Source: an uncultured Alphaproteobacteria bacterium (lineage in GTDB: Bacteria > Pseudomonadota > Alphaproteobacteria > Rickettsiales > UBA1997). Taken from it: 10,323 bases of DNA. The stretch is from NCBI GenBank assembly GCA_903927415.1, contig CAIYMZ010000111.1:1-10323 (forward strand), given 5' to 3'. The notes under the pieces are model-generated. The model did no database searches. It was not told the DNA's origin and saw nothing but the letters and a program-made list of their open reading frames with translations. A program made the translations under genes and the position numbers. Position 1 is the stretch's first letter, and each line of letters opens with the position of its first letter. Positions 1 to 6,336 of this stretch are shown one piece after another.

Positions 1-27
1 AAGCTACCGACTTTTATTTTTAGCTTT

Positions 28-133
28 CCGGACCCCGCAACAAGTGCGGGGTGACACTGTGTATGAGGGTGACACTGAGTATGAGGGTGACACTGAGTAT
101 GAGTTGTCACCCCGCACTTGTTGCGGGGTCCGG
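28..133. repeat. Palindromic element with 28-bp inverted arms and three 18-bp tandem repeats
   Basis: The arms at 28-55 and 106-133 are perfect reverse complements. Each arm is also a small hairpin of its own, with CCCCGCA pairing to TGCGGGG. Between them lie three tandem 18-bp units (51-68, 69-86, 87-104) of the form GTGACACTGAGTATGAGG, with one substitution in the first unit and one at the last base of the third. The arms match those of the element at 2336-2593. It is intergenic, ending 57 bp before the first prepilin-like gene. It has no coding content and no transposase, so it resembles a non-autonomous dispersed palindromic repeat. Whether it acts as a terminator or RNA-stability element for flanking transcripts is unknown. 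Confidence 0.9.
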
Positions 134-190
134 TTGTAAAAGATCGGTGTTTTGAATCAGATCGGCTCTAAACTTTACCAATTCAAATTT

Positions 191-1066
191 ATGAAAAAAT
201 CTCGCGCATTTTCTCTCATCGAGCTTTCAATCGTAATTTTAATCATCGGAATTTTAGTCGCCGGTGTGACGCAGGGTAGTAGAGTAGTTGCGCAAATGAA
301 GCTCTCGACCGCGCGTTCTCTCACGCGAGGTTCGGATGTTAATGGAATTAGCGATATTTGTCTGTGGCTCGATGTAACGGCAGAAGGTATGCTCTCTAAT
401 GCTAGTGGCTCAACTAATGTTGGAGATGGTGATACCGTAAGTGCTTGGGCAGATCAAAATCCGCAAAAGACCGCTAGATATTCTTTTGCGCAAGGAACCA
501 ATGCTATGCGTCCGATTTACAAAGCTAATGGCATCAACGGTTTACCAACTTTATATTTTGATGCGACCAATAATGCTGATGGAAAAGCACTACTCCCATC
601 ATCATCATTCGTATTTCTTACAAGCGAAGTAACCGTGTTTATTGTCATGCGTCCGATTGAAGCGCCTGTTGAAGAAGGATATCTCATCGATTCCTATGCG
701 GAGACCGGTGGCGAAAGATTTCTCATTGGGATATCTTCTGATGCTAAAACTCATTTATACGCCTCCGGTTCTGATGTTCTTGATCTTGCAGCTGTCGCTC
801 TAAATAATAATTACATCACTTCTGCAGTCGCAACTAGCACCACCAGCAGTATCTATCGCAATGGAGTATTGCAGGAATCTGGAGCTGGGCTTCACTCGGC
901 ATTTACCGCAGATAATTTCTCAATCGGTTCCGTGTATGTAGGTGAAAGTGGTAACTTCGACGGCTACATCTCCGAATTCATCATGTTCAGCCGCGCTCTA
1001 AAAACTGCAGAAAGACAATCGGTGGAAAAATATTTGGGTCAAAAATACGGAGTTAAGATTTCGTAA
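191..1066 (+). CDS. Prepilin-like protein with C-terminal LamG/ConA-like domain (copy 1)
   Basis: This 291-residue protein starts MKKSRAFSLIELS, a type III (prepilin) signal. The predicted cleavage is A6|F7, with Glu at mature position 5 and a hydrophobic helix at about residues 8-28. The rest carries features of a Laminin-G-3/concanavalin-A-like fold: WLDVTAEG (about 59-66), NGINGLPTLYFDA (about 112-124), the strand VTVFIVMRP, IYRNG, and a closing DGYISEFIMFSRAL plus the helix YLGQKYG. Expected role: a pilin- or pseudopilin-like subunit held in the inner membrane or assembled into a fibre, exposing a lectin-like domain. That role is inferred from the domains. The ATG at 191 was chosen over an upstream in-frame TTG at 152 because the basic leader then has the usual short length and matches the three paralogues. 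No clear Shine-Dalgarno is visible. It is 81% or so alike to copy 2 at both ends but not in the middle (my estimate by eye). Confidence 0.85.
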   Translation: MKKSRAFSLIELSIVILIIGILVAGVTQGSRVVAQMKLSTARSLTRGSDVNGISDICLWLDVTAEGMLSNASGSTNVGDGDTVSAWADQNPQKTARYSFAQGTNAMRPIYKANGINGLPTLYFDATNNADGKALLPSSSFVFLTSEVTVFIVMRPIEAPVEEGYLIDSYAETGGERFLIGISSDAKTHLYASGSDVLDLAAVALNNNYITSAVATSTTSSIYRNGVLQESGAGLHSAFTADNFSIGSVYVGESGNFDGYISEFIMFSRALKTAERQSVEKYLGQKYGVKIS

Positions 1067-1090
1067 AATTAAGTCAGAAGATTTAATTTT

Positions 1091-1151
1091 ATGCACTGGC
1101 GCCGGAACAGTCGCTTATTGTGCTGCGGCGCTTGAGTGGTGGTTGAAAAAT
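1091..1151 (+). repeat. Conserved downstream hairpin block, copy 1
   Basis: This 61-bp block lies 24 bp after the first prepilin-like gene and recurs with one substitution at 2155-2215 after the second. It can fold as CACT (1094-1097) with AGTG (1135-1138), GCGCCG (1099-1104) with CGGCGC (1126-1131), and CAG (1108-1110) with CTG (1123-1125), closing a 12-nt loop. The sole difference between copies is in the loop (T1121 versus G2185). A 14-codon frame, MHWRRNSRLL then CGA, begins at 1091 but looks incidental. It may be a structured 3' UTR element, or simply part of the duplicated segment. No U-run follows the stem, so it is not a standard terminator. Confidence 0.7.
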
Positions 1152-1239
1152 TCTTGAATACTAGAAATGGCTTATTTATTTCTAAAAAAATGTAAGCCTC
1201 AAATAATTACCAAATTTTTTGAATCTAAAAATTAAATTT

Positions 1240-2133
1240 ATGAAAAAATCTCGCGCCTTTTCTCTCGTAGAGCTCTCAATCGTAATTATGATCATTGGAA
1301 TTTTGATCGCTGGCGTGATTCAGGGCAGCAGAATTATTGCGCAAATGAAGCTCTCGGCCGCGCGTTCTCTCACGCAAGGGTCGGATGTTAATGGAATTAG
1401 CGATATTATTCTGTGGCTCGATGCAACGGCGGAAGGTATGCTTGCCAAGGCCAGCAGCGGCTCAACAACTGATATTAATGACGGTGATGAGATAAGTCCT
1501 TGGACAGATCAAAATCCGCAAACGACTTCTAAATTTTCTTTTACTCAATCGACCGCGGGCTCTTACCCGACTTATAAACAAAATGGTATTAATGGTTTGC
1601 CGACTTTGCGTTTTGATCCAGCAACGGATGGCACTGCGGGAGATGCTTTGTTTACAAGCTATTCAGCAACTTTAAATCCATCGCAATTTACTATTTTTAT
1701 TGTGCTTCAACCAATAGAGATAGGGTCGAGTGGAGATACGCATCCTTTATACAACGGTGGTGGGTATCTTAGATTAGATTATCGTAATAGCTTGGAGCGG
1801 GTCGAGTTCTGGACATATTATGGTGGCTATGTGTCCGGTCCATCTATCGCCGGCGTTAGTCACAATAAAGTGCACATTCTTGATTTTATCATGGATGCAA
1901 CGACAAAATATATTTATCGCGATGGCGCGAATTTGATCTCTTCTGTCGTCGGTGGCAATACACCTGCGAGCTCTGGTAACTTTATATTGGGCTCTTCATT
2001 TACTAGTGGTAGTAGCCAAAGCTTCGACGGCTACATCTCCGAATTCATCATGTTCAGCCGCGCTTTAAAAACTGCAGAAAGACAATCGGTGGAAAAATAT
2101 TTGGGTAAAAAATACGGAGTTAAGATTTCGTAA
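1240..2133 (+). CDS. Prepilin-like protein with C-terminal LamG/ConA-like domain (copy 2)
   Basis: This 297-residue tandem paralogue of the gene at 191-1066 starts MKKSRAFSLVELS. It has the same predicted A6|F7 prepilin cleavage, Glu+5 and membrane helix (about 8-28). The first 65 or so residues and the last 35 or so (DGYISEFIMFSRAL to the C-terminus) are nearly identical to copy 1; the last block is almost identical in DNA too. The central part (about residues 70-255) has diverged and has different loop lengths. LamG-like landmarks are WLDATAEG, NGINGLPTLRFD, FTIFIVLQP and IYRDGANL. The start is the ATG at 1240, giving the same leader as its paralogues; an in-frame TTG at 1219 gives an implausibly extended leader. 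Likely role: a membrane-anchored or fibre-assembled surface lectin, inferred from domains. It ends in the same conserved trailer as copy 1. Confidence 0.85.
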   Translation: MKKSRAFSLVELSIVIMIIGILIAGVIQGSRIIAQMKLSAARSLTQGSDVNGISDIILWLDATAEGMLAKASSGSTTDINDGDEISPWTDQNPQTTSKFSFTQSTAGSYPTYKQNGINGLPTLRFDPATDGTAGDALFTSYSATLNPSQFTIFIVLQPIEIGSSGDTHPLYNGGGYLRLDYRNSLERVEFWTYYGGYVSGPSIAGVSHNKVHILDFIMDATTKYIYRDGANLISSVVGGNTPASSGNFILGSSFTSGSSQSFDGYISEFIMFSRALKTAERQSVEKYLGKKYGVKIS

Positions 2134-2154
2134 AATTAAGTCAGGAAATTTATT

Positions 2155-2215
2155 ATGCACTGGCGCCGGAACAGTCGCTTATTGGGCTGCGGCGCTTGAG
2201 TGGTGGTTGAAAAAT
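2155..2215 (+). repeat. Conserved downstream hairpin block, copy 2
   Basis: This is the second copy of the 61-bp block at 1091-1151, 60 of 61 positions identical, 21 bp after the second prepilin-like gene. The stem-forming bases at 2158-2202 are all preserved and the one change (G2185) is in the loop. The rest of the interval to 2335 shows no gene that I recognise. Confidence 0.7.
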
Positions 2216-2335
2216 CTGTAATGTCTGCCAAAATTATTGGACATAATTGGACATTTTTGTGGATATCTGAAGGTGGCCTGATTTATGGTTTTTCGATTAT
2301 ACTTAATCTGATTCAAGATACCGTACTTTTAAAAT

Positions 2336-2593
2336 GGACCCCGCAACAAGTGCGGGGTGACAACTTACACTCAGTGTCACCCCGCAACTTACACTCAGTG
2401 TCACCACGCAACTTACACTCAGTGTCACCCCGCAACTTACACTCAGTGTCATCACGCAACTTACACTCAGTGTCATCACGCAACTTACACTCAGTGTCAC
2501 CACGCAACTTACACTCAGTGTCACCCCGCAACTTACACTCAGTGTCACCACGCAACTTACACTCAGTGTCACCCCGCACTTGTTGCGGGGTCC
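2336..2593. repeat. Palindromic element with 26-bp inverted arms and nine 24-bp tandem repeats
   Basis: The arms 2336-2361 and 2568-2593 are perfect reverse complements and have the same sequence as the inner 26 bp of the arms at 28-133. Nine head-to-tail 24-bp units fill 2362-2577, each AACTTACACTCAGTGTCA followed by CCCCGC, CCACGC or TCACGC. The order of endings by unit is CCCC, CCAC, CCCC, TCAC, TCAC, CCAC, CCCC, CCAC, CCCC. On the opposite strand each unit begins CACTGAGTGTAAG and ends GGTGA, matching the 18-bp unit of the other element apart from a 6-bp block and small changes. Because 24 is a multiple of three, several frames stay open through the array (for example LHSVSPRN repeated), but this looks like a by-product, not a protein. 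Confidence 0.95.
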
Positions 2594-2663
2594 AGAAAGA
2601 TGAAAAGAAAATCGGTATTTTCAACTTGAAAGAATGAAGTCCAAATATTCCTGATACAAAAAA

Positions 2664-3095
2664 ATGCCCCAAATCACAATCCAAAAACTCAGCAGCAAAT
2701 CCGAAATTCTCTCCGCCTTTCCGATCATCCGCCAGCGTTACGAAAATATGAGTTTGGAAAATTACGAAGCACAGATTTCGGAGATGATGGCGATGAATGA
2801 TTTTAAAATGATCGGTGCTTTTATTGGCGATGAAATTGTTGGGGTGTGCGGTTATTGGGTGCTACGGATGCTTTATTGCGGGCGCTATCTTCAACTTTCG
2901 AGTTTTATTGTTGATGAAGAAAAAAGAGGATCAGGAATCGGGAAAAAAATTTTGGATGAGATGGAAAAAATCGGCAAAGAATTGCGCTGCGAAAAAATTA
3001 TTTTGGACTCATTCACCGAAAATAAAAAATCCCACCCGCTTTATTTCCGCGAGAATTTTTATATTCGCGGGTTTCATTTTATGAAAAATTTGTAG
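2664..3095 (+). CDS. GNAT-family N-acetyltransferase
   Basis: This 143-residue protein has the length of a single GNAT domain. The acetyl-CoA pyrophosphate-binding motif A is visible as RGSGIGKKIL (about 88-97), preceded by the core beta strand YLQLSSFIVDEEKR, and followed by motif B-like KIILDSFTENKKSHPLYFRENF with the usual Tyr. The N-terminal part (residues 1-60) has the expected helix pair and the strand MIGAFIGDEIVGVCGY. It would transfer an acetyl group from acetyl-CoA to an amine. The substrate cannot be told from sequence, and no toxin-antitoxin partner is seen beside it. It stands alone between two palindromic elements, 70 bp after the 2336-2593 array. The ATG at 2664 follows an A-rich run without a clear ribosome binding site. 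Confidence 0.85.
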   Translation: MPQITIQKLSSKSEILSAFPIIRQRYENMSLENYEAQISEMMAMNDFKMIGAFIGDEIVGVCGYWVLRMLYCGRYLQLSSFIVDEEKRGSGIGKKILDEMEKIGKELRCEKIILDSFTENKKSHPLYFRENFYIRGFHFMKNL

Positions 3096-3156
3096 CGATG
3101 GCGCAAAGCGACAAAAAACAGCCTATGCCCAAACTGATTCAAAACACCGAACTTAG

Positions 3157-3238
3157 AGTTCGTCATTGCGAGCTTAAGCGAAGCAATCCATGCGTTGCAG
3201 TTTACTGGATTGCCGCGCTTCGCTCGCAATGACGAACT
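3157..3238. repeat. Palindromic repeat of the CGTCATTGCGAGC type
   Basis: The arms are imperfect inverted repeats. The left arm is TTCGTCATTGCGAGC, then GCGAAGCAATCCA, ending at 3190. The right arm starts with TGGATTGC at 3206 and ends with TCGCAATGACGAA. This motif is a widespread dispersed bacterial palindrome seen in many AT-rich proteobacterial genomes (from general knowledge). It lies between the acetyltransferase and xthA. An in-frame ATG at 3195 inside it would add 31 residues to exonuclease III, including the repeat-derived GLPRFARND, so that start is not used here. Confidence 0.85.
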
Positions 3239-3287
3239 AAAAAATGAGTTCGGCCTCTCCAACTTCAATTGGTATACCATTCGTCAA

Positions 3288-4160
3288 ATGACCCAAATAA
3301 AAATCGCCAGCTTCAACGTAAACTCGATCAACGCACGTCTGCCGCGGTTGCTTGAGTGGTTAAAAAATTCGCAGCCGGATGTGGTTTTGTTGCAGGAATT
3401 AAAATGTGTTGAAGAAAAATTTCCGTTCGAGGCCTTGTTTGATTTGGGTTACAATGCTGCGGTTTACGGTCAAAAAACTTACAACGGTGTCGCAATTCTT
3501 TCGAAATTTAAAATTGAGGATGCGGTGAAAGGGTTGCCAAGCTCTCCCCTGTTAGGGGGGAGTGAGTCGACGCGTAGCGCGACGATGTGGGGTTCATCAG
3601 TAATCGACGAGCAGGCGCGTTACATCGAAGCGGTGATCTCGGTTGGAAGTTCCGCAATCCGCGTCGCTTCAATCTACGTTCCCAATGGTGGCGGCGATTT
3701 GGCTCCGAACGAAACTCTCGAAAACAGCAAAAAATTTCTCTACAAATTAAATTTCTTCGATCGTCTTAAGTCTTACCTTTCTAGTCTCGCCGAGTTTGAC
3801 GAAATGCAGATTTTCGGTGGCGATTTTAATGTTGCTGCTGAAGAGATCGACATTTTCGATCCACAAAATTTTTCGGGACAAATTCTTTTTCATCCGCTCG
3901 AGCGCCAAAAATTTCGTTCACTTTTAAATCTCGGACTTATTGATTCTTACCGCGCCACCAATCCACAGCATCAAGTTTTTTCTTGGTGGGATTATCGAGG
4001 GCAAGGCTGGCAACAGAACAAAGGAGCTCGCATCGATTATCTTCTAACTTCGCCACAAGCGGCGGATAAAATTTTTGCTGCAAGTGTTGAGGATCGCGGC
4101 GTCAGAGACCAAGAAAAAGCCTCGGATCACTGTCCGGTTTGTGTAACTTTAAAAATTTAA
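3288..4160 (+). CDS. xthA: Exodeoxyribonuclease III (AP endonuclease family)
   Basis: This is a 290-residue Mg-dependent exonuclease III / AP endonuclease of base excision repair. It cuts DNA at abasic sites and removes 3' blocking groups. Visible landmarks of the EEP fold are KIASFNVNSI (5-14), LLQELKC with metal-binding Glu37, NGVAILSK (66-73), SIYVPNGG (128-135), FGGDFNVA with Asp179 and Asn181, FSWWDYRG (231-238), RIDYLLTS (248-255) and the catalytic ASDHCPV (278-284) with Asp280-His281. The ATG at 3288 was chosen because MTQIKIASFN matches the family N-terminus; the upstream extension is repeat-derived. Residues about 85-105 are an unusual Gly/Ser-rich insertion encoded by a palindromic element, placed between KGLP and DEQARYIEA, which are normally separated by only a few residues. 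All catalytic motifs remain, so the enzyme is probably active. The next gene starts 4 bp after its stop, suggesting co-transcription. Confidence 0.95.
   Translation: MTQIKIASFNVNSINARLPRLLEWLKNSQPDVVLLQELKCVEEKFPFEALFDLGYNAAVYGQKTYNGVAILSKFKIEDAVKGLPSSPLLGGSESTRSATMWGSSVIDEQARYIEAVISVGSSAIRVASIYVPNGGGDLAPNETLENSKKFLYKLNFFDRLKSYLSSLAEFDEMQIFGGDFNVAAEEIDIFDPQNFSGQILFHPLERQKFRSLLNLGLIDSYRATNPQHQVFSWWDYRGQGWQQNKGARIDYLLTSPQAADKIFAASVEDRGVRDQEKASDHCPVCVTLKI
3540..3602. repeat. Palindromic element inserted in frame within xthA
   Basis: This stretch encodes residues about 85-105 of exonuclease III (SSPLLGGSES, then TRSATMWGSSV). It holds two adjacent hairpins. CTCCCC (3544-3549) pairs with GGGGAG (3557-3562), and 3566-3583 folds as GTCG-CGC / GCG-CGAC with a bulged A and a GTA loop. 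The composition is much richer in G+C than the surrounding gene. Its length, about 63 bp, is a multiple of three and keeps the frame. This resembles the behaviour of Rickettsia palindromic elements, which insert into genes and are translated. The exact ends are estimated from where family similarity breaks off. Confidence 0.7.
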
Positions 4161-4164
4161 TTTC

Positions 4165-5049
4165 ATGAAAATTTCGCGCGCTTTCTCACTTGTTGAAATT
4201 TCAATCGTAATTTTAATCGTTGGAGTTTTGGTTGCTGGCATGACCGAAGGCTCAAAATTATTTAAAAAATCCAAACTCAGAACTGCTCGTGCGATGACCA
4301 AAGCTTCTTATGCTGCCTCGGTTGAAGATATGATTTTGTGGCTTGATGCAACGGCGGAAGGCTCGATGGTTAATGTGTCTGGTTTGGCGACGGTACAAAA
4401 TGATGAAAAAATCCAAACTTGGAATGATGTGAATCCGCAGGTAATTTCAAAATATTCTTTTGTTCAATCAACCGATGCCAATCGTCCACTTTACAAAGAT
4501 AACGGCATTAACGGTTTACCGACTTTATATTTTAATGCGGATGGCACTCAAACCAATGGGAATGCGCTATACTCGATATTTACGTTTCCATCAGATCAAA
4601 TAACGATATTTGTTGTAATGCGTCCGATAGTAGCAGCAAATAATGGCTACATATTTGATGCCTTTTGTTCTTCTCCTAGCACTAGAATTTATCTTTTGCA
4701 GTCGCCTACCTATAAAGTTTCTTTAAGTACAAATGGTGGCGGAATTACTGATGGCTCAAGTGCAACTTTGAATAAAAATTATGTCTATTCTGCAACTGCC
4801 AATGCTAGCTCTGGAATTATTTATCGTAATGGAACGCAGACAATTTCTGGAACTATAAGTCATGCTGCATTTACCGCCAACTTTAATAATAAAGGTTTCA
4901 TAATTGGCGCTTTTTCTAACGGTGATAGCACAAGTAACTTTGACGGCTACATTTCTGAAATGATTTTGTATAGCCGCGTGCTTGAAACAGAAGAGCGCAA
5001 AGAAATCGAAAAATATCTGGGCAAAAAATACGGGATTCAAGTTTCGTAG
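4165..5049 (+). CDS. Prepilin-like protein with C-terminal LamG/ConA-like domain (copy 3)
   Basis: This 294-residue protein begins MKISRAFSLVEIS with predicted cleavage A6|F7, Glu+5 and a membrane helix at about 8-28, followed by a basic stretch (KLFKKSKLRTAR) where copies 1 and 2 have VVAQMKLSTAR. The LamG-like landmarks are MILWLDATAEG (about 56-66), NGINGLPTLYFNA, ITIFVVMRP, IIYRNGTQT and DGYISEMILYSRVLETEER, then YLGKKYG. It starts 4 bp after the xthA stop and ends 22 bp before copy 4, so xthA, copy 3 and copy 4 may share a transcript. It groups with copy 4 (GMTEGSKL, EERKEIEKYLG) rather than with copies 1 and 2. The function as a pilus-like or membrane-anchored surface lectin is inferred; the ligand is unknown. 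Confidence 0.85.
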   Translation: MKISRAFSLVEISIVILIVGVLVAGMTEGSKLFKKSKLRTARAMTKASYAASVEDMILWLDATAEGSMVNVSGLATVQNDEKIQTWNDVNPQVISKYSFVQSTDANRPLYKDNGINGLPTLYFNADGTQTNGNALYSIFTFPSDQITIFVVMRPIVAANNGYIFDAFCSSPSTRIYLLQSPTYKVSLSTNGGGITDGSSATLNKNYVYSATANASSGIIYRNGTQTISGTISHAAFTANFNNKGFIIGAFSNGDSTSNFDGYISEMILYSRVLETEERKEIEKYLGKKYGIQVS

Positions 5050-5071
5050 AAAATCAAGTCACTCCAGTCGT

Positions 5072-5977
5072 ATGAAAATCTCCCGCGCCTTTTCTCTTAT
5101 CGAACTTTCCTTCATAATTTTAATCGTTGGAGTTTTGGTCGCCGGCATGACGGAAGGCTCAAAGTTAATTAAAAAATCAAAACTCAAAACCGCGCGCTCT
5201 TTAACTAAAAGTTCTTACGCTGCCGTGGTTGATAATATGGTGTTGTGGCTTGATGCAACGGCGGAGGGTTCGATGGTTAATGCAGCTGGCTCGACAGTGG
5301 TGCAAAATGGTAACGCGGTACAAACTTGGAGTGACCAAAATCAGCAGTTAGTTCCAGCTTCAAGGGTGAATTTTACTCAAGGAACTGACAGCCTTCGCCC
5401 ACTTTACAAAGATAACGGCATTAACGGTTTACCGACCTTATATTTTGATGCGTCGGCTGATTGCACTACTGGAAAAAAATTAGATGCAGCTTACTCGCCA
5501 GTAATCAACACGCCGGAATTTACCATCTTCGTTGTGATTAGACCTATGGAAGCGTCAACCACGCTTGGGATGTTTATTGATAATTATACCACAAGTCGTG
5601 GGTTTGAACTTTATAAAAATACCGCAGCTGATACTCACAAGCTCACCATGGAAATATACGGCAGTGGGGTGAAAATTGTTAAAGACTCAGCCGCGCTTGT
5701 CTTGGATTTGCCATATATCGTCACCGCTAGCAGAACCAGTCTCGTATCCATGCTGTACAAAAATGGCATTCAGGTTGGCACTAATACCGACACCGCCGCT
5801 TACTTACCTCCAGCTACAACGGCAACATTCCGCATCGGTGGATATGTCGTTGGCGGAAATTATCACTACGATGGCTACATTTCCGAGATCATCATGTATG
5901 GCCGCGTGCTTGCTGACGATGAGCGGAAGGAGATCGAAAAATATTTGGGTAGAAAATATGGGATTAAGGTTTCGTAG
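5072..5977 (+). CDS. Prepilin-like protein with C-terminal LamG/ConA-like domain (copy 4)
   Basis: This 301-residue paralogue, arranged in tandem with copy 3, starts MKISRAFSLIELSF, with the same predicted A6|F7 cleavage, Glu+5 and a helix at about 8-28, then the basic linker KLIKKSKLKTAR. The LamG-like part shows MVLWLDATAEG, NGINGLPTLYFDA, FTIFVVIRP, MLYKNGIQ and DGYISEIIMYGRVLADDER, then YLGRKYG. The reading frame is open upstream into the end of copy 3 (to 4982), but that stretch is an out-of-frame echo of the previous gene's C-terminus. The ATG at 5072 gives the same leader as the other three. It is the last gene before a stretch with a palindrome and a possible terminator. No pilin assembly genes (ATPase, platform, prepilin peptidase) are in the window, so secretion must rely on machinery elsewhere. 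Confidence 0.85.
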   Translation: MKISRAFSLIELSFIILIVGVLVAGMTEGSKLIKKSKLKTARSLTKSSYAAVVDNMVLWLDATAEGSMVNAAGSTVVQNGNAVQTWSDQNQQLVPASRVNFTQGTDSLRPLYKDNGINGLPTLYFDASADCTTGKKLDAAYSPVINTPEFTIFVVIRPMEASTTLGMFIDNYTTSRGFELYKNTAADTHKLTMEIYGSGVKIVKDSAALVLDLPYIVTASRTSLVSMLYKNGIQVGTNTDTAAYLPPATTATFRIGGYVVGGNYHYDGYISEIIMYGRVLADDERKEIEKYLGRKYGIKVS

Positions 5978-6040
5978 GTAGCACAGATTTGTTTATCACT
6001 TCCGTTACAATTTTTTTTATTTCACGTCGTAATTTTTATT

Positions 6041-6140
6041 GTCACCCCGTCGCATGACGGGGTCTATGGCGTCACAGCTTCTGAACTAAAATAAAATCAG
6101 AAATTGCGACAAGATGGACCCCGTCATGCGACGTGGTGAC
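6041..6140. repeat. Palindromic element, GTCACCCCG...CGGGGTCC type
   Basis: The left arm, 6041-6064, and right arm, 6116-6140, are reverse complements with one mismatch over 24 bp. The left arm alone folds as CCCCGTC-GCAT-GACGGGG. The outer GTCACCCCG and GGGGTCC parts match the elements at 28-133 and 2336-2593, but the arm core (TCGCATGAC) differs and the 51-bp centre holds no tandem repeat. It lies in the 5978-6204 interval between the prepilin-like genes and ssrA, where I see no coding gene. Confidence 0.85.
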
Positions 6141-6160
6141 AAAAGAAGAATGGGATGGCG

Positions 6161-6192
6161 AAAAGAAGAGTTCTGTTGATCAGAATTTTTTT
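6161..6192 (+). terminator. Possible intrinsic terminator before ssrA
   Basis: TTCTG (6171-6175) pairs with CAGAA (6181-6185) around a 5-nt loop, followed directly by seven T (6186-6192). The A/G-rich 6161-6170 can extend the stem against the T run with A-U and G-U pairs. The stem is weak in G-C pairs, so termination strength is doubtful. Its position would separate prepilin-side transcription from ssrA. Confidence 0.35.
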
Positions 6193-6204
6193 GCAAAAAC
6201 GATA

Positions 6205-6234
6205 TTGGCCTTGTGAAAAAATTTTTGGTAATTA
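6205..6234 (+). promoter_or_regulatory. Possible sigma-70 type promoter of ssrA
   Basis: TTGGCC (6205-6210) as a -35 box and TAATTA (6229-6234) as a -10 box are 18 bp apart. Both match consensus poorly. The predicted start, near 6241, coincides with where the GC-rich acceptor piece begins. The support is mainly positional. Confidence 0.3.
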
Positions 6235-6336
6235 AGTTGCGCAGCGCTTTTGGCTGTAAGGTCAAAAGACTATGACAATAAAATGAATTCGTAATAAACA
6301 TTTGGACCTGGGGGCAGTACCCAGCACCTCCACCGA

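Noticed and set aside
1091..1135. Short peptide MHWRRNSRLL(C/G)CGA conserved in both trailer copies
   Set aside because: The DNA is nearly identical in all frames, so there is no codon-level evidence of coding, and the bases are better explained by the hairpin.
1131..1151. Similarity of the trailer (GCTTGAGTGGT...AAAAATTC) to the start of xthA at about 3350-3370
   Set aside because: Only a short stretch agrees; upstream bases do not align, so it is not enough to call an xthA remnant.
1169..1198. GGCTTA...TAAGCC inverted repeat between the first two prepilin-like genes
   Set aside because: An 18-nt loop, only 6 bp of clear stem and no T run afterwards make a terminator call unsupported.
2362..2577. 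Possible CRISPR array
   Set aside because: The 24-bp units are directly contiguous without unique spacers, lie between inverted arms, and no cas gene is nearby.
2200..2637. Long open frame with repeated LHSVSPRN, and similar open frames on the other strand
   Set aside because: They arise because the 24-bp array has no stop in several frames. The array sits within a palindromic element, and several frames on both strands are equally open.
3195..3287. N-terminal extension of exonuclease III from ATG 3195
   Set aside because: It is encoded by the CGTCATTGCGAGC palindrome and adds residues absent from the family; MTQIKIASFN from 3288 matches the normal start.
6086..6301. 71-codon minus-strand open frame
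   Set aside because: It runs antisense through the palindrome and the tmRNA acceptor piece and has no recognisable protein features.
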